64,000 nt of DNA, from positions 346,501-410,500 of the forward strand of contig JAOTOL010001242.1 of the NCBI GenBank assembly GCA_034440575.1, in the 5' to 3' direction. Below are positions 23,187 to 34,330 of the stretch, piece by piece (the first letter of the stretch is position 1; every line of letters begins with the position of its first letter). The stretch is from Imbricaverruca yamaguchii (taxonomy: Eukaryota > Arthropoda > Thecostraca > Neoverrucidae). The notes under the pieces were generated by a model, which had not been told where the DNA came from, searched no databases, and was given only the letters and a program-made list of their open reading frames with translations. The translations under genes and the position numbers were made by a program.

Positions 23187-24865
23187 GTGCGTGGCCACGA
23201 CTGGACTTGTTCTTCGTAATCCTGAAGGTGGAGGGTAGTTCTTCGGGCAATCGAGTACGGAAGGGATATTTGTGTTCCAGCCTGTGATATCGGAATATCT
23301 GAAGTTTGCACTTTCCAGTGAATCTTAGCGACGTTATCACGGAGCAGTTCGTTGCCCAACAATTCACTCCATCGTCCAAAAATATCTGAACAGCCTATTT
23401 TTAAACCTTGTAGGTGAGTACCGTCCAGCGATGGCACTATCCAGCGCCAGACGTCGCCTCGCTATGGTCGCCTCTACTCCTCCCTCTCTCGTTGTTTGTG
23501 TCGTCGTCTGTCGCATGCACCCTGGACGTTTGGTGAAGCCGCTATTGTGTACTAAGTGTGTTGCGTTCATGGACATTTCCGCGAAAGATTTAGAGTCGGT
23601 AACAATACATGTGAGTACGTAAGTGTGGATGGCAAGCATTCGCAGGATAATTCCAGTGGATCAGAACGTCAGAGCTGACGTCTGGTGTGGAACAACCCAC
23701 AATGTTGGCCGATGTTTATGTGCATTTGTGAGGCTGAGATTCGGGGTAAATTGGGGTTCGGGCATTCCTGTGTTACATGTGTATTAACACACATCTCACA
23801 GTTCCTACCTGCTAGTCTGATGGTATTCAGATCAGCTTGATGCTGGTGAGCAACTTGGCAATTTTTCATGGAATGATCAGCGTGCGACAGCGCCTCCCCT
23901 GCCACGCGGGATGGTCGCGCAGGAGCCGCAGCGATATGCAGCCAACTAGGTTTTCACTATCGAACTCATGGTTTATAAGCCGGTCGCGCTGGGCACCAGG
24001 CTGTCTTAGTACTGACGTGTGCGCGGGGCAAAGTCGACCTCACTGTTGCAAGGCTTTCGCGCTACCCTCCAAGGTTTCTGAGTGCTAAAGTGTGCCTGTG
24101 TTAAGGTCGATACCACATTCATATTTGTATTAGTATTAGCAGAATGACTAAGCAAGGTGTTTTGCCCCTCCCTTTCGGGCTGCAAGATATGGATCACTAT
24201 TCCGTGCAGAAACATGCGCACCATGTAGTGCATTGTGTTGTATGTGCACAATGTAGTGCACTGTGTGTGTGTATGTGCACAATGACGAGGATTGGCGGTG
24301 AATGTCATGACGAGTCAATTCTATTTTTCCCAGGGAAAGTATTATCCATGAAGAAATCGATTTCAAAGACGGACAAAAAGAAAAAGAAGGAACTCAACGA
24401 ACAAATTGAAAGGCTAGAACAAACACTCCAGAAAAGCCACGAGGAAGAGCTAAATGCTCTAAAATCAGTACTAGATTTTAACAGTGTACGTTGGGTTTCA
24501 GACCTACGCTTGAATAGAACAGTGTTCATAGCCATGTGTCCGCGTTGTACTGAGCAGTTTATTTCATGTTTGTATCCACCTAATTACTCTTAATGTGCAA
24601 TGTGTACGTGACGTTGTCGAGGGCTCAATTTGTATCATGGTATTGCAGTGTGAATTTGCATGCATTAGAAGCCCCTTATTGGAACTGGCCCCTTTGTGCC
24701 CTGATCGCTTTGTTTTACCTTCTCGGGACTGGTGGTTGGCCAGTCACTGCACATCATTTTTTTCGTATGCACGTTGCCATTTCGTTGGCGGGTAAAATCT
24801 GCCTTGTTTCGTGCCTACCAGTAGCTCCACGCTTTTCTGTTGGTCGATGCGCCCTAAAACCACAA

Positions 24866-24915
<50 letters not shown>

Positions 24916-27900
24916 TTCTGTCTTCATTTTACCACCTTTTAATCTGCAGTGAGCGCCACATAAACTCTCTCCGCCAGACGCCAACTTCTTTTTGACAGTG
25001 ATGTCATTCGCGTCCTCTCGTTCCCCGCACTACATTGTGATGGAAGTTATTTTCCTTTAAAAGTGGAGCATATCAGCCAAAGGTGTCAAAACTCGCAATG
25101 GCATGATAGTGATTGGCTGTGACACCGACATCGGCTTAAAATCCGTAAGTGATGAAAAACATGACATGTTGATAACAGCACTTATGTAAACATCAATAAT
25201 GATCAATCTAGTAACTGCCTGCAGTTCAATGCTATTCTGTCACCCTCATCGAAGTCAATTCATGAATTCCAAATTTGTGCTCACTATAAGATTAGACAGG
25301 CGTGTACAAGGTGTTAGTTTCCACTTAGATCTCGACACTCCTGAGCACTGCCACTAAAAGCCACGTGCTGTCACCAGTATTGATGGCGTCATTTAGCACC
25401 ATCACATCATCACACCATCTACCGCCAGTCCCCGCGCGCCGACTCCGTCGCGCCGGTCGCCGCGGAGATCCAGCAACTGGAGGTGGACGGCCGGCCGGAG
25501 CAGCGCGTCACCAAGGCGCAGCGACGGCGTGAGAAGAAGACGGAGCAGGCGCGCGAGCGGCAGCATCGGATCGACGAGCAGGAGCGGCTCAACAAGGACG
25601 GGCCGCGTCGGCTGGAGGCCGCCGCGATCGCAGACCGACTGCGCGCTCTCGGCAGGGCCGTCCACGCCATGCCGTCCGACGGTGACTGGCAAGTGCCGCT
25701 CCCTGCGCCCAGAAAACCAGACTTGTAACCGGTGTTTGTAATCCAAAACATGATCTCCGAAAGAAGAAAAGCAAGTATTCTCCTGTGTGCCCTGTAGAAG
25801 GTAAAATGGTGCCGATTGACATTCAAGTGGTGCAATCGTGTGGACCTTCAGTAACAATGTCCACACAACTTGGGTTCTTGAACTTGCGTTTTTATTGTAG
25901 TAATAGTGACATCATGATGTGTGCTATGATGGCTTTGCAACTATGGAAGTGATGTAGGAATGCTAGAGCTGTGTCTCACATTATTGGGTTTGTTTTGTTC
26001 TTATAATTCATCATCCCTAATTCATTAACCCAAAAACAAAAGTGGGTACCTCCTAAAGTCACGAAACACGCCAAAACATTTGTGATGTTAATTACTGCAG
26101 AAGTAATTCTTTGCAAAATTATGTATATATATTATATTATGCAAAACGAAATTTATGCTTTATGCATCCTAAATCTAAACCATAAATTAACTATGTCAGT
26201 GCCGACTGTGTAGTCTCACGAGAGTCGATGGTGTTGGTTGATGGTTATGCTGACGTGATTATTTGGGACCATGATGTGGATGATCGGTGACGCTGATGTG
26301 GATTATCGGTACAACGGATTTAATATTCGTGGTCCAAATCGGGATTATCGCCCCTTTGAGCACGGCATCCGACAAACTGACGCAGTGACGGACACGTGAT
26401 ACGACAGCCTGTATGCGACACCTCTGACACGACAGCCTGCACTTAGCGACTAACACCTCTGACACGTCAGCCTGTACTCAGCGACTGGCACCTCTGACAC
26501 GTCAGCCTGTACTCAGCGACTGACACCTCTGACACGTCAGCCTGTACTCAGCGACTGACACCTCTGACACGTCAGCCTGTACTCAGCGACTGACACCTCT
26601 GACACGTCAGCCTGTACTCAGCGACTGGCACCTCTGACACGTCAGCCTCTACTCAGCGACTGACACCTCTGACACGTCAGCCTGTACTCAGCGACTGACA
26701 CCTCTGACACATCAGCCTGTACTCAGCGACTGGCACCTCTGACACGTCAGCCTGTACTCAACGACTGACACCTCTGACACGACAGCCTGTACGCCGCGGT
26801 ACTGCACCAGCTGGCCGGCTCGTCGCGCCACCAGTCGGTGTCGGCGGTGACAACGACTGACACCTCTGACACGACAGCCTGTACGCCGTACTGCACCAGC
26901 TGCGGCTCGTCGCGCCACCAGTCGGTGTCGGCGGTGACAACGACTGACACCTCTGACACGACAGCCTGTACGCCGCGGTACTGCACCAGCTGGCCGGCTC
27001 GTCGCGCCACCAGTCGGTGTCGGGGGTGACAACGACTGACACCTCTGACACGACAGCCTGTACGCCGCGGTACTGCACCAGCTGGCCGGCTCGTCGCGCC
27101 ACCAGTCGGTGTCGGCGCTGCGCCGCTGCACCGCCGATCAGATGCTGTGCAACGACGCCCAGTACCGGCCGTTCATCGTCGGCTCCGACTCAGAGCAGAC
27201 AAACGACGGCGACGGCGACGCCTACATCCGCTACTGCCGTCTGGTGGCCGAAACGGCAGCATGGGGCGGACACACTGAGGTGAGGCGCCACCCAGAGATG
27301 GTGGCCGACACAACAATCTTGGGCTGTCACAGAGAAGCGAGGGCGCAACACAGATGGTTGCTAACACACCGGCCTTTGGCGAGTATAAATGGCGGGGGTG
27401 TGTTCCATGTAGAGAGTTGGGACATTCAGTTCGTTGACCGTTGTAGGGTGGGTAGTGCTCAACTTTACCCCTTAGCGTCTTCCAAAATAACGCATAAGCC
27501 CCGCAAAACTTCGCTGGAAATTGTACATCATGTGCAATAATCGATTGCCACGCATTGTGCAAAACAATTGTGTTGAAGTGTATTAAGGTCACGTAGCTGT
27601 GGAGGACAAATGTCAAGTCATGATTGTGACTCGCTGCGATTGCATAAATACTTCTACTACCACGTCTACTACCACGTCTACTACCACGCCACTACCACGT
27701 CTACTACCACGTCTACTACCACGTCTACTACCACGTCTACTACCACGTCCACTACCACGTCTACTACCACCTGTATGACCGAAGCAGTCGATGCACCCCT
27801 AAGCCCAAATAACCAAGCAACCACGTCTACTACCACGTCTACTACCACGTCCACTACCACGTCTACTACCACGTCCACTACCACGTCTACTACCACGTCT

Positions 27901-29638
27901 ACTACCACGCCCACTACCACATCTACTACCACGGCTACTACCACGTCCACTACCACGTCCACCAGCGTAAAATAATTGACCATGTGACCTGGAAATTTAC
28001 AGTTAACGGACTTGTGCTATTTCATCCTTGCCTTAGGTTTTTACAATTTTGCCACATGTGTGAGCAGTCATCATACACACGACTGCTAAATAATGTACAA
28101 TGCATGACTGAAGTGAACGGCATTCTGTTTTTTTAATCCTTAAGTGGCGATCCTTTATTTTCTTCCAATCTCTCACTATTCCCAAGCAACTTCTTTCTTC
28201 ATCCACGCAGTTAATGGTGAAGTAATTTTAGGACACTGACGTCCACTACCACGTCCACTACAACGTCTGCTACCACGTCTACTACCACGTCTACTACCAC
28301 GTCTACTACCACGTCGTTGGGAAGCCGGACACATTAGAGAGCAACGGGACGAAGACGAGTGTGTCCTATGCAATTCATACGGTTATTCCTTCAATGAAAC
28401 ATCAGTTGTCACTTTCTCAGTCAGCATATTTCGCTATGTTTCAAGTTGGTAACTGGAGCAGTAACATGGTCACCCTTTTGACACATAACAAGTAACAGCC
28501 AATCGATCCCTCATGCCCTCTTCTGGCTATGCAAGGTGCCTAGCCAGTGGCGTGCGTCGTGGTAGCTGTGTGCTCAGGAGGTCCATTGTGGCGAGTCACC
28601 ACAGCCGTGTGCTCAGGAGGTCCAGTGTGGTGGTCACCACAGCTGTGTGTTCAGGAGGTCCAGTGTGGCGGATCACCACAGCGGTGTGCTCAGGAGGTCC
28701 AGTGTGGCGGGTCACCACAGCGGTGTGTTCAGGAGGTCCAGTGTGGCGGGTCACCACAGCTGTGTGTTCAGGAGGTCCATTGGCGGGTCACCACAACCGC
28801 GTGTTCAGGAGGTCCAGTGTGGCGGGTCACCACAGCGGTGTGTTCAGGAGGTCAGTGTGGCGGGTCACCACAGCTGTGTGTTCAGGGGTCCATTGTGGCG
28901 GGTCACCACAGCCGTGTGCTCAGGAGGTCCAGTGTGGCGGTCACCACAGCGGTGTGTTCAGGAGGTCCAGTGTGGCGGGTCACCACAGCCGTGTGCTCAG
29001 GAGGTCCAGTGTGGTGGTCACCACAGCGGTGTGCTCAGGAAGTCCAGTGTGGCGGGTCACCACAGCCGTGTGCTCAGGAGGTCCAGTGTGGTGGTCACCA
29101 CAGCTGTGTGTTCAGGAGGTCCAGTGTGGCGGGTCACCACAGCCGTGTGTTCAGGAGGTCCAGTGTGGCGGGTCACCACAGCGGTGTGTTCAGGAGGTCC
29201 AGTGTGGCGGGTCATCACAGCGGTGTGCTCAGGAGGTCCAGTGTGGCGGGTCACCACAGCGGTGTGCTCAGGAGTTCCAGTGTGGCGGGTCACCACAGCG
29301 GTGTGTTCAGGAGGTCCAGTGTGGCGGGTCACCACAGCGGTGTGCTCAGGAGTTCCAGTGTGGTGGTCATCACAGCGGTGTGCTCAGGAGTTCCAGTGTG
29401 GTGGGTCGCGATGTGCCGATGTTCACCGGTTGTTTCCGGTTATCGCCAGCTTGCGGCGCTGTCAGCGGCTCTGGAGCGTCGCATTGAGGTGGTGCAGGCG
29501 GAGGGCGCGCCGGTGGTGCTGGGCGCTGACCGGCCGGGCCCGCCCCTCCTGCTCACCTACCACCGGCACATGTACGGACTTGGCGAGCACTATAACTCGA
29601 CCCGACCCTGCACCGACGCCGACCAGGATGGCGACTGA
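23108..29638 (+). CDS. OTUD6B, OTU-domain deubiquitinase (whole gene)
   Basis: Five coding exons (23108-23186, 24334-24485, 25429-25688, 27057-27279, 29450-29638) join with matching phases into 300 residues; human OTUD6B has 293. The protein is an OTU-family cysteine protease that removes ubiquitin and is linked to translation and proteasome regulation. Order: an N-terminal basic coiled coil (exons 1-3, with the family block KAQRRREKK), then the OTU domain with PSDGDC (catalytic Cys164), TAAWGG, and the C-terminal YGLGEHYN carrying the catalytic His285. The start is fixed by a TGA 12 bp upstream in frame (23093-23095). AATAAA is at 29977-29982. The exon 3-4 intron uses a GC donor. Introns 3 and 4 are loaded with minisatellites, one of which duplicates the exon 4 acceptor. 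Confidence 0.95.
24334..24485 (+). CDS. OTUD6B exon 2
   Basis: Acceptor ttttcccag at 24325-24333. The two leading bases complete a Gly codon with exon 1. Encodes a Lys/Glu-rich coiled coil (KTDKKKKKELNEQIERLEQ). Ends at AGT before the donor gtacgt (24486), phase 0. Confidence 0.9.
24868..24912. repeat. (CA)n microsatellite in OTUD6B intron 2
   Basis: About 22 CA units on the + strand. Confidence 0.97.
25429..25688 (+). CDS. OTUD6B exon 3
   Basis: Acceptor ccgccag ends at 25428. 86 codons plus two bases. Contains the conserved VTKAQRRREKKTEQARER helix and ends with PSDGD followed by 'tg', the first two bases of the catalytic Cys codon. The next bases are gcaagt, a consensus GC-type donor; no GT at this spot gives a working join. 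Confidence 0.92.
26395..26770. repeat. 35-bp minisatellite in OTUD6B intron 3
   Basis: About ten units of 35 bp with the core 'cacctctgacacgtcagcct' followed by 'gtactcagcgactga'. The core matches the sequence around the true exon 4 acceptor (cacctctgacacgacag|cctgtac), so each unit carries an acceptor-like AG and seven exon-like bases. Copies are nearly identical. Confidence 0.95.
26771..27056. repeat. tandem partial duplications of the OTUD6B exon 4 5' end
   Basis: Three upstream copies of the acceptor plus the first 55-61 bp of exon 4 start at 26786, 26878 and 26965, spaced 92, 87 and 92 bp up to the true exon at 27057. Each copy ends with gg.g|gtgaca, a possible donor that the real exon lacks because it continues with 'ctgcgccgc'. 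Copy 2 has small deletions. A 61-bp copy used as an extra exon would shift the frame inside the OTU domain. Confidence 0.93.
27057..27279 (+). CDS. OTUD6B exon 4
   Basis: The first base completes the catalytic Cys codon. The next 74 codons run from LYAAVLHQLAG to AAWGGHTE, matching the family's central OTU region. Donor gtgagg at 27280, phase 0. This is the only one of four tandem copies that continues into the rest of the exon. Confidence 0.92.
27650..27967. repeat. 12-bp minisatellite in OTUD6B intron 4
   Basis: Units of 'acgtctactacc' and near variants, interrupted by a 50-bp insertion at 27771-27820. A further short block of the same unit lies at 28240-28316. Confidence 0.97.
27771..27820 (+). 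mobile_element. micro-retroposon inside a minisatellite
   Basis: A 50-bp insert splits the 12-bp array; identical array sequence (ccacgtctactaccac) lies on both sides. The body matches the 56-bp insert at 6874-6929 read in reverse and ends with 'aataaccaagcaa'. Because the host is a tandem array, the flanking match does not by itself prove a target duplication. Confidence 0.75.
28240..28316. repeat. second block of the 12-bp minisatellite
   Basis: About six units of the same 'ctactaccacgt' repeat, about 270 bp beyond the main array. Confidence 0.9.
28560..29405. repeat. 39-bp minisatellite in OTUD6B intron 4
   Basis: About 21 units of 38-40 bp with core 'caggaggtccagtgtggcgg' and 'gtcaccacagcggtgtgttc'. 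Unit variants include a one-base-shorter form (gtggtggtcacc). Because 39 is divisible by three and the unit has no stops, all three forward frames are open for over 300 codons; these are not proteins. The array ends about 45 bp before the exon 5 acceptor. Confidence 0.97.
29450..29638 (+). CDS. OTUD6B exon 5
   Basis: Acceptor ttatcgccag ends at 29449. 62 codons plus TGA 29636-29638. Starts LAALSAALERRIEVVQ and contains HRHMYGLGEHYNS with the catalytic His. Its phase 0 start fits exon 4. Confidence 0.93.
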   Translation, partial: LAALSAALERRIEVVQAEGAPVVLGADRPGPPLLLTYHRHMYGLGEHYNSTRPCTDADQDGD

Positions 29639-29704
29639 CGCCGGCCGGCCGCCGCCCAGGTGTGACCTGACCTGTCGTGACCTGACCCTGTCCGTGTGAT
29701 GAAC

Positions 29705-29815
29705 CCAGGTCGCGATGCGCTCTGCCGGTGTAAGACATCCAGGTCGCGATACGGCTCTGTCGGTATAAGACATCCAGGTCGCGATACGGCTCGGTCGGTG
29801 GTGTGGGGCACCCAA
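29705..29815. repeat. ~38-bp repeats in the OTUD6B 3' UTR
   Basis: Three units containing 'ccaggtcgcgatacggct' followed by 'cggtgtaagacat'. They lie between the stop codon and the poly(A) signal. Confidence 0.85.
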
Positions 29816-29976
29816 GTCAGACACGGTCGAGTCATATGCTGCTCCTTAGGAAGTCTATTCAGTCAGTTAGCAACATAGCACAGGAGGCAGCTGGGTGAAG
29901 TGTGTTCGCTTACTGGCCATACCTCGCGCTGCTGTTCTGTATGTGTTGGCTGCCTTGTCGTTTTTGTTCAGGAGTT

Positions 29977-29982
29977 AATAAA
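29977..29982 (+). terminator. poly(A) signal of OTUD6B
   Basis: AATAAA, 338 bp after the stop codon, followed about 25 bp later by a GT-rich stretch (gttgtttgcgtgcg). Confidence 0.7.
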
Positions 29983-30424
29983 TATAATGTGAGATGGATT
30001 TGCGTTGTTTGCGTGCGTACATTTGTACGACCTCAGGGTGGACTGACTACGAACAAAAACGTCTAACTTTTTTATTTGAGGAGCTGATCATGATAGAATC
30101 CGTATTTGTGATCATGCTTGCAGATATAACGCGAATGGAAATAGTTCTGCAAAGCGCATAGGGCGCTTCGTCTTCCTGAGATTCGCATAGACCCATTATG
30201 GCTATCACGATTTATTAGCGCATGCAAGGTGTACAAGATAATAGAAATTTAAAACAACATGCAGTTTACTTAAGGATATTTAAACTTACATTGCGAAGAT
30301 CCAAAGCAACGACGCTCACAACTCGTCCTTGTACGAGGCCTTCATGTATGTCTACTAGCCACAAGATGACAATGCAAGATGGTTGCAGAAGTAGCGCGGG
30401 GAAAAATCGGCTGAGTCGGAACAG

Positions 30425-31015
30425 GGCTCATTACCGCACACGAAGCAGCACAGCATCAAGCACGGGACAGTGCGTAGCACAGAGCACGAGGCGGTGCACT
30501 GTGCTGACCACGGAATAGAGGATAAAGCACGTGGCAGGACACTGCCGGGCACGGAATATAATTCGGCACCGGGCATGGAAGTGTCCAACACTGAGCCAGG
30601 GCCAGAAGAGCAAAGGGCACGTGGCGAGACTCGATGCCGAGCACAGAATAGAGTTCAGCACTGAGCACGGGACAGAGCAAGGGACAGACAGTGCACCTTG
30701 CATGGAGCAAAACATAGCACAGAGCACGTGGCAGGACATGGGACAGAGCTAGGTACCGAGCACGGAACAGGGCACTTGCCAGGACACGGTGCCGAGCACG
30801 GAACAGAGTTCAGTACCTTGCACAGAGCAAAACATAACAGAGCACGTGACATGGCATGGTGCCAAGCACGGAGCAGAGTCCAGTACCGATCACGCAACAG
30901 AACACTTGGCAGGATACAGTGCTGAGTACGGAACGGAGTCCAGTACCTTGCACAGAGCAGAACGTAACACAGGACACGTGACAGAACATGGTGCCGAGCA
31001 CGGGACAGAGCTTAG
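30425..31015. repeat. degenerate 'gagcacggaacagag' tandem repeats
   Basis: Loose tandem array of short units such as 'gagcacggaacagag', with a higher-order period of about 130 bp (compare 30780-30860 with 30915-30990). Long apparent reading frames on both strands come from the repeat. Confidence 0.85.
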
Positions 31016-31599
31016 GCCGCGTTCTTTGTCACGTTTCGTCCACGAATTCCGTGGACTCTGACGTCTTGTGTCGTTCTTCGACCATTCCTGACGAATTCCG
31101 CGGACAGATTTCGTGGATTCTGCGGGGAACGCGTGGACTGAAAAAAAAATGTGTCATGCCCCATCCTGTGCGGTTTCCAAGATGGTAACGGACATTGGAA
31201 GTGATACGGGGGCCAAGGAAGACATTGCAAATTCGCAATTAATGTTGTGGAGTGGATATGATTGGGCTAGATTGTGCGAAGATCTCCCTAATGAATATTA
31301 TGTTATCACCGACGAGGATTTTCCGTTGCAGCGTGGTTAGATACCCAACTGTTGAGGTGAAGCAGCAGTAAACACTACCTTCAGAAATGTGTTTCTTCTG
31401 ATTATTTGTATCTCTATCCAGTAAACATGACGATGTCTGCCCACTGTCCTCATGTGTCGGGGAGAGCTCGACACCTCGTAAACGGCATGTCGACATCGGG
31501 CGGCTCTCCGACCGACATCGGCATACTGCTATGGAATATGAACATATGTTGGGTTGAATTCGGCATATCAATGGCGACCAGCTGACGTCGGGCCGTTGT

Positions 31600-31745
31600 C
31601 AGGCATCCCACTCCCCAGCCGACAGCGGGCCCCTAGCGTCCCGACAGCAGCCTGACAGTGGTCCCACGTTGGCTGGGTGTGGGCTGCATGTCGACTTGGC
31701 GGACATTCCACTCTTCAGCCGACAGCGGGCCAATGACGTCCATAT
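31600..31745. repeat. ~98-bp tandem duplication
   Basis: The block 'cagccgacagcgggcc' with its flanks occurs at about 31603 and about 31701. Surrounding DNA (31490-31780) has many 'cgacatcgg / cgacgtcgg' palindromic hexamers. Confidence 0.65.
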
Positions 31746-32319
31746 AGAGAAACGACGTCGGTCCGCTGTCGGCACGTTTACTGGGCAATGACCAATGCAA
31801 ATTTCCTCCCAGCCCTTAACATGCCTGTCATAGTCTGCCCTGGACATGTCTGACATTCATCTACCTACAACACGATCCATCTCCGAATGTTTTCGCATTT
31901 TTATTATTTTTATTGTTGATTGTTGACACCATGAGCATTAAAGTAGGCATCAGCGGCCAAAGCGATATCATAGGTGGGAGCCTTGTAGAATTACTGGTGA
32001 TGCCAACAAGTGATTCAACCACATTGCTTTAATGCAACAGCATGCAATGAATACTAATCATAAAAATGAGAAGGAAGGTTTACGAACAGTGACACAAAGT
32101 AATCCGGCGCAAAATTTCACAACGTTCCGTGGCTGCAGTCCACGAAATATACAACTTCACAATCCACAGAATCCGCGGAGGGAAGGAGACAAAGAACGCA
32201 CCCTTAGTACCTTCATGGAACAGATAACCGCAGTATATGCAGAATAGATAACCGCAGGTCATGGTGCCAGGTACAGGGCCTCACCGCATGTGGACACATG
32301 GCTCATGTTTGCACTACTC

Positions 32320-32640
32320 GACCGGCGTCCACCGTACAGGGATAGATCCAGGCGTGGAACACTGGACCGCCGCCGCTGTATGATCTCTGCAGTCGATGCG
32401 CCTTTAAACCCCAATAACCAACCAACCAACCACTGGACCACCGCCCTGTGCGCTTCCCATAACGCTGAAATGCGGGTAATGTGATGGTCGGTATGGAACT
32501 AGGCCTGGGATACTGGACCACAGTCTCTCCAAATCAGTGAAATACGAGGAATGTGGTGGACTGTATGGATCTAGGTCTGGGAGACTGGACCACATCCTTC
32601 CAAAATGGTGAAATACAATGGATGTGGTAGTTGATGATCG
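32320..32640. repeat. 70-80-bp tandem repeats
   Basis: Four diverged units ending in 'actggaccac', the last two 70 bp apart (32513 and 32583). The first unit boundary has been split by the micro-retroposon at 32375-32430. Confidence 0.8.
32360..32445 (+). mobile_element. 56-bp micro-retroposon, second subtype
   Basis: A 15-bp target, cactggaccgccgcc (32360-32374), is repeated with one mismatch at 32431-32445, around a 56-bp insert (32375-32430). The body shares 'ctgtatga', 'gcagtcgatgcgcc' and the 'aataaccaaccaacca' tail with the copy at 6.9 kb but differs in two internal blocks. Confidence 0.8.
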
Positions 32641-32779
32641 TGGTCCCGCCACTACAAAAAAAAATGATCGCAACAAGTAACGAATGTTTACTTCATTAAT
32701 GACACACTTGATGCGTCCTAAACAGCTACAACAATAGCAACCCACATGCACTGGCGTGCCGAATGCGGGCAAAGGGTAC

Positions 32780-34330
32780 ATTCCCCCTGAGAGCTTGTGG
32801 GGCTCAACAATCGCTCCAGAATTCAGAGAGAAAAAAATATCCTAACCCCAAAAATATACTCATAGAAATCCGCCTCGCGCACAAATATCGCACCGGTGTC
32901 CCTGAAAATCACATTAAGGGCCCAAAAATAGCGCAAAGGCTACTGCAAATGTCACCATGGCCCAGGATCGCAAGGAAGCCCCTGAAAATCACATTTATGC
33001 CCCAAATAATTATTCCAGGACCCGTAAAAAGGCGCTGGCAGTTGGAGAAAAAAATCGGACCGGGACTATGAGAATATCTCTGAGGACCCCAAATAAGGAC
33101 GCGCCGAGGCCCCTGAAAATTGCACAGGTGTCCAAAGCGTCGTGCTGAGGCTCCTAGAAGTCTCGCTAAGGGTTCCGAAAGGTCGGGCCGGAACACCTGA
33201 AAATCATGCTGCGGGCTCAAGAAGTCTCGCCGCGTCCATGAAAATCAAGCTGGGGCCTCCAAACGTCGGACCAGGTCCCTGAAAAGCACGATGGGACCTG
33301 TTAGATCCACAGAATTCGTGTAATGAGCTCGAAGTAAATTCACCGGACCCCGGAAAATTAGCGCCGAGGATCGGAATTTTTGGCCAAGGTCCACCAAAAT
33401 CGCTCTGAGGCTCAAGTTGAGTATAGAACGCCCCTCGAACCCGAGCCGTGCCACCGAAATATCGCGCCCGGGATCAAAAAAAATCCATAGGTAGTCACAT
33501 AAATTTGGCACGAAAAATTCCGGTAAGGATTCGCAGAAATTGGCGTCGAGGGCCCACATGGATACAGTGTGGCCCCCCAAAAATTGCATCCGGATCCGAA
33601 AGAAAATCAAGCTGTCCAAAGCAAAAACGGTCTCCGAAAAATATATGTCCGAGGCAGGGCAATCGTTCTTCAGCTCAAAACATAGAACCAGGTGCTTTCA
33701 AAAATAGAGCCTCGAAAAGCAGGAAAGCCTAGGCTAGAAAAATCGAGGCGGGACACAATAATATGGCGCCGGGGTCCCCGAAGATCAAGTTGGTATTTCA
33801 CACTAGATAATTCAGAAGTCCATAAAAATTGCGTTGAGCCTAAAATACTGGCGTTGGGTCCCAGAAACCACGCGCGTTGGGCCGGAAAGTCAAGCAGGAT
33901 TCCCGTGAAATCCCACATGAGCCCTCAAAATCGTATTGGGTCCCCCATAATTGTGCGTTAGAAGACTATAAACAGCGGGAACCTAAGAGTACAACTTGAG
34001 GTCGAAATGCACATTGTCTTCAAAAGCGTACCGAGTCTTGCAAGAGGCGGCAGGGCCTTAAGACATTCGTTGTAGCCCTAAGTAAGCACATCTGGATCTG
34101 TAAAAAATATACCTGAGTCCTTCAAAGCATACCGTGGCCATGGGGCTCATAATGGCCTGGAAACGTGCTGGGCCCATTAAAAGTGACACGGTCATGCAAA
34201 GGAGCAAAAAGACCGGACACTAAATAAACATATCGGGATATCCAGCATAAAAAAGCAGCAAACCTTAACCGGGGACACAAAAATGTGCCTCGTAACCAAC
34301 ATGGGCCGGAGCCCTAAAAGCACACCCGTA
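32780..34330. repeat. degenerate ~30-bp repeat region
   Basis: Long stretch of loosely repeated units such as 'cccaaaaattgcgyyrggrcc'. The part 33.68-33.96 kb is homologous to 38.98-39.25 kb, inside the hAT element (shared block 'atggcgccggggtcc'). No protein is supported. Confidence 0.65.

Noticed and set aside
26400..27110. CRISPR-like array of 35-bp repeats
   Set aside because: Units are directly tandem with no unique spacers, lie in a eukaryotic intron and derive from the neighbouring splice acceptor.
28513..29699. Three overlapping frames of 324-363 codons
   Set aside because: Created by a 39-bp stop-free tandem repeat. Only the last 63 codons of one frame (29450-29638) are real coding sequence, OTUD6B exon 5.
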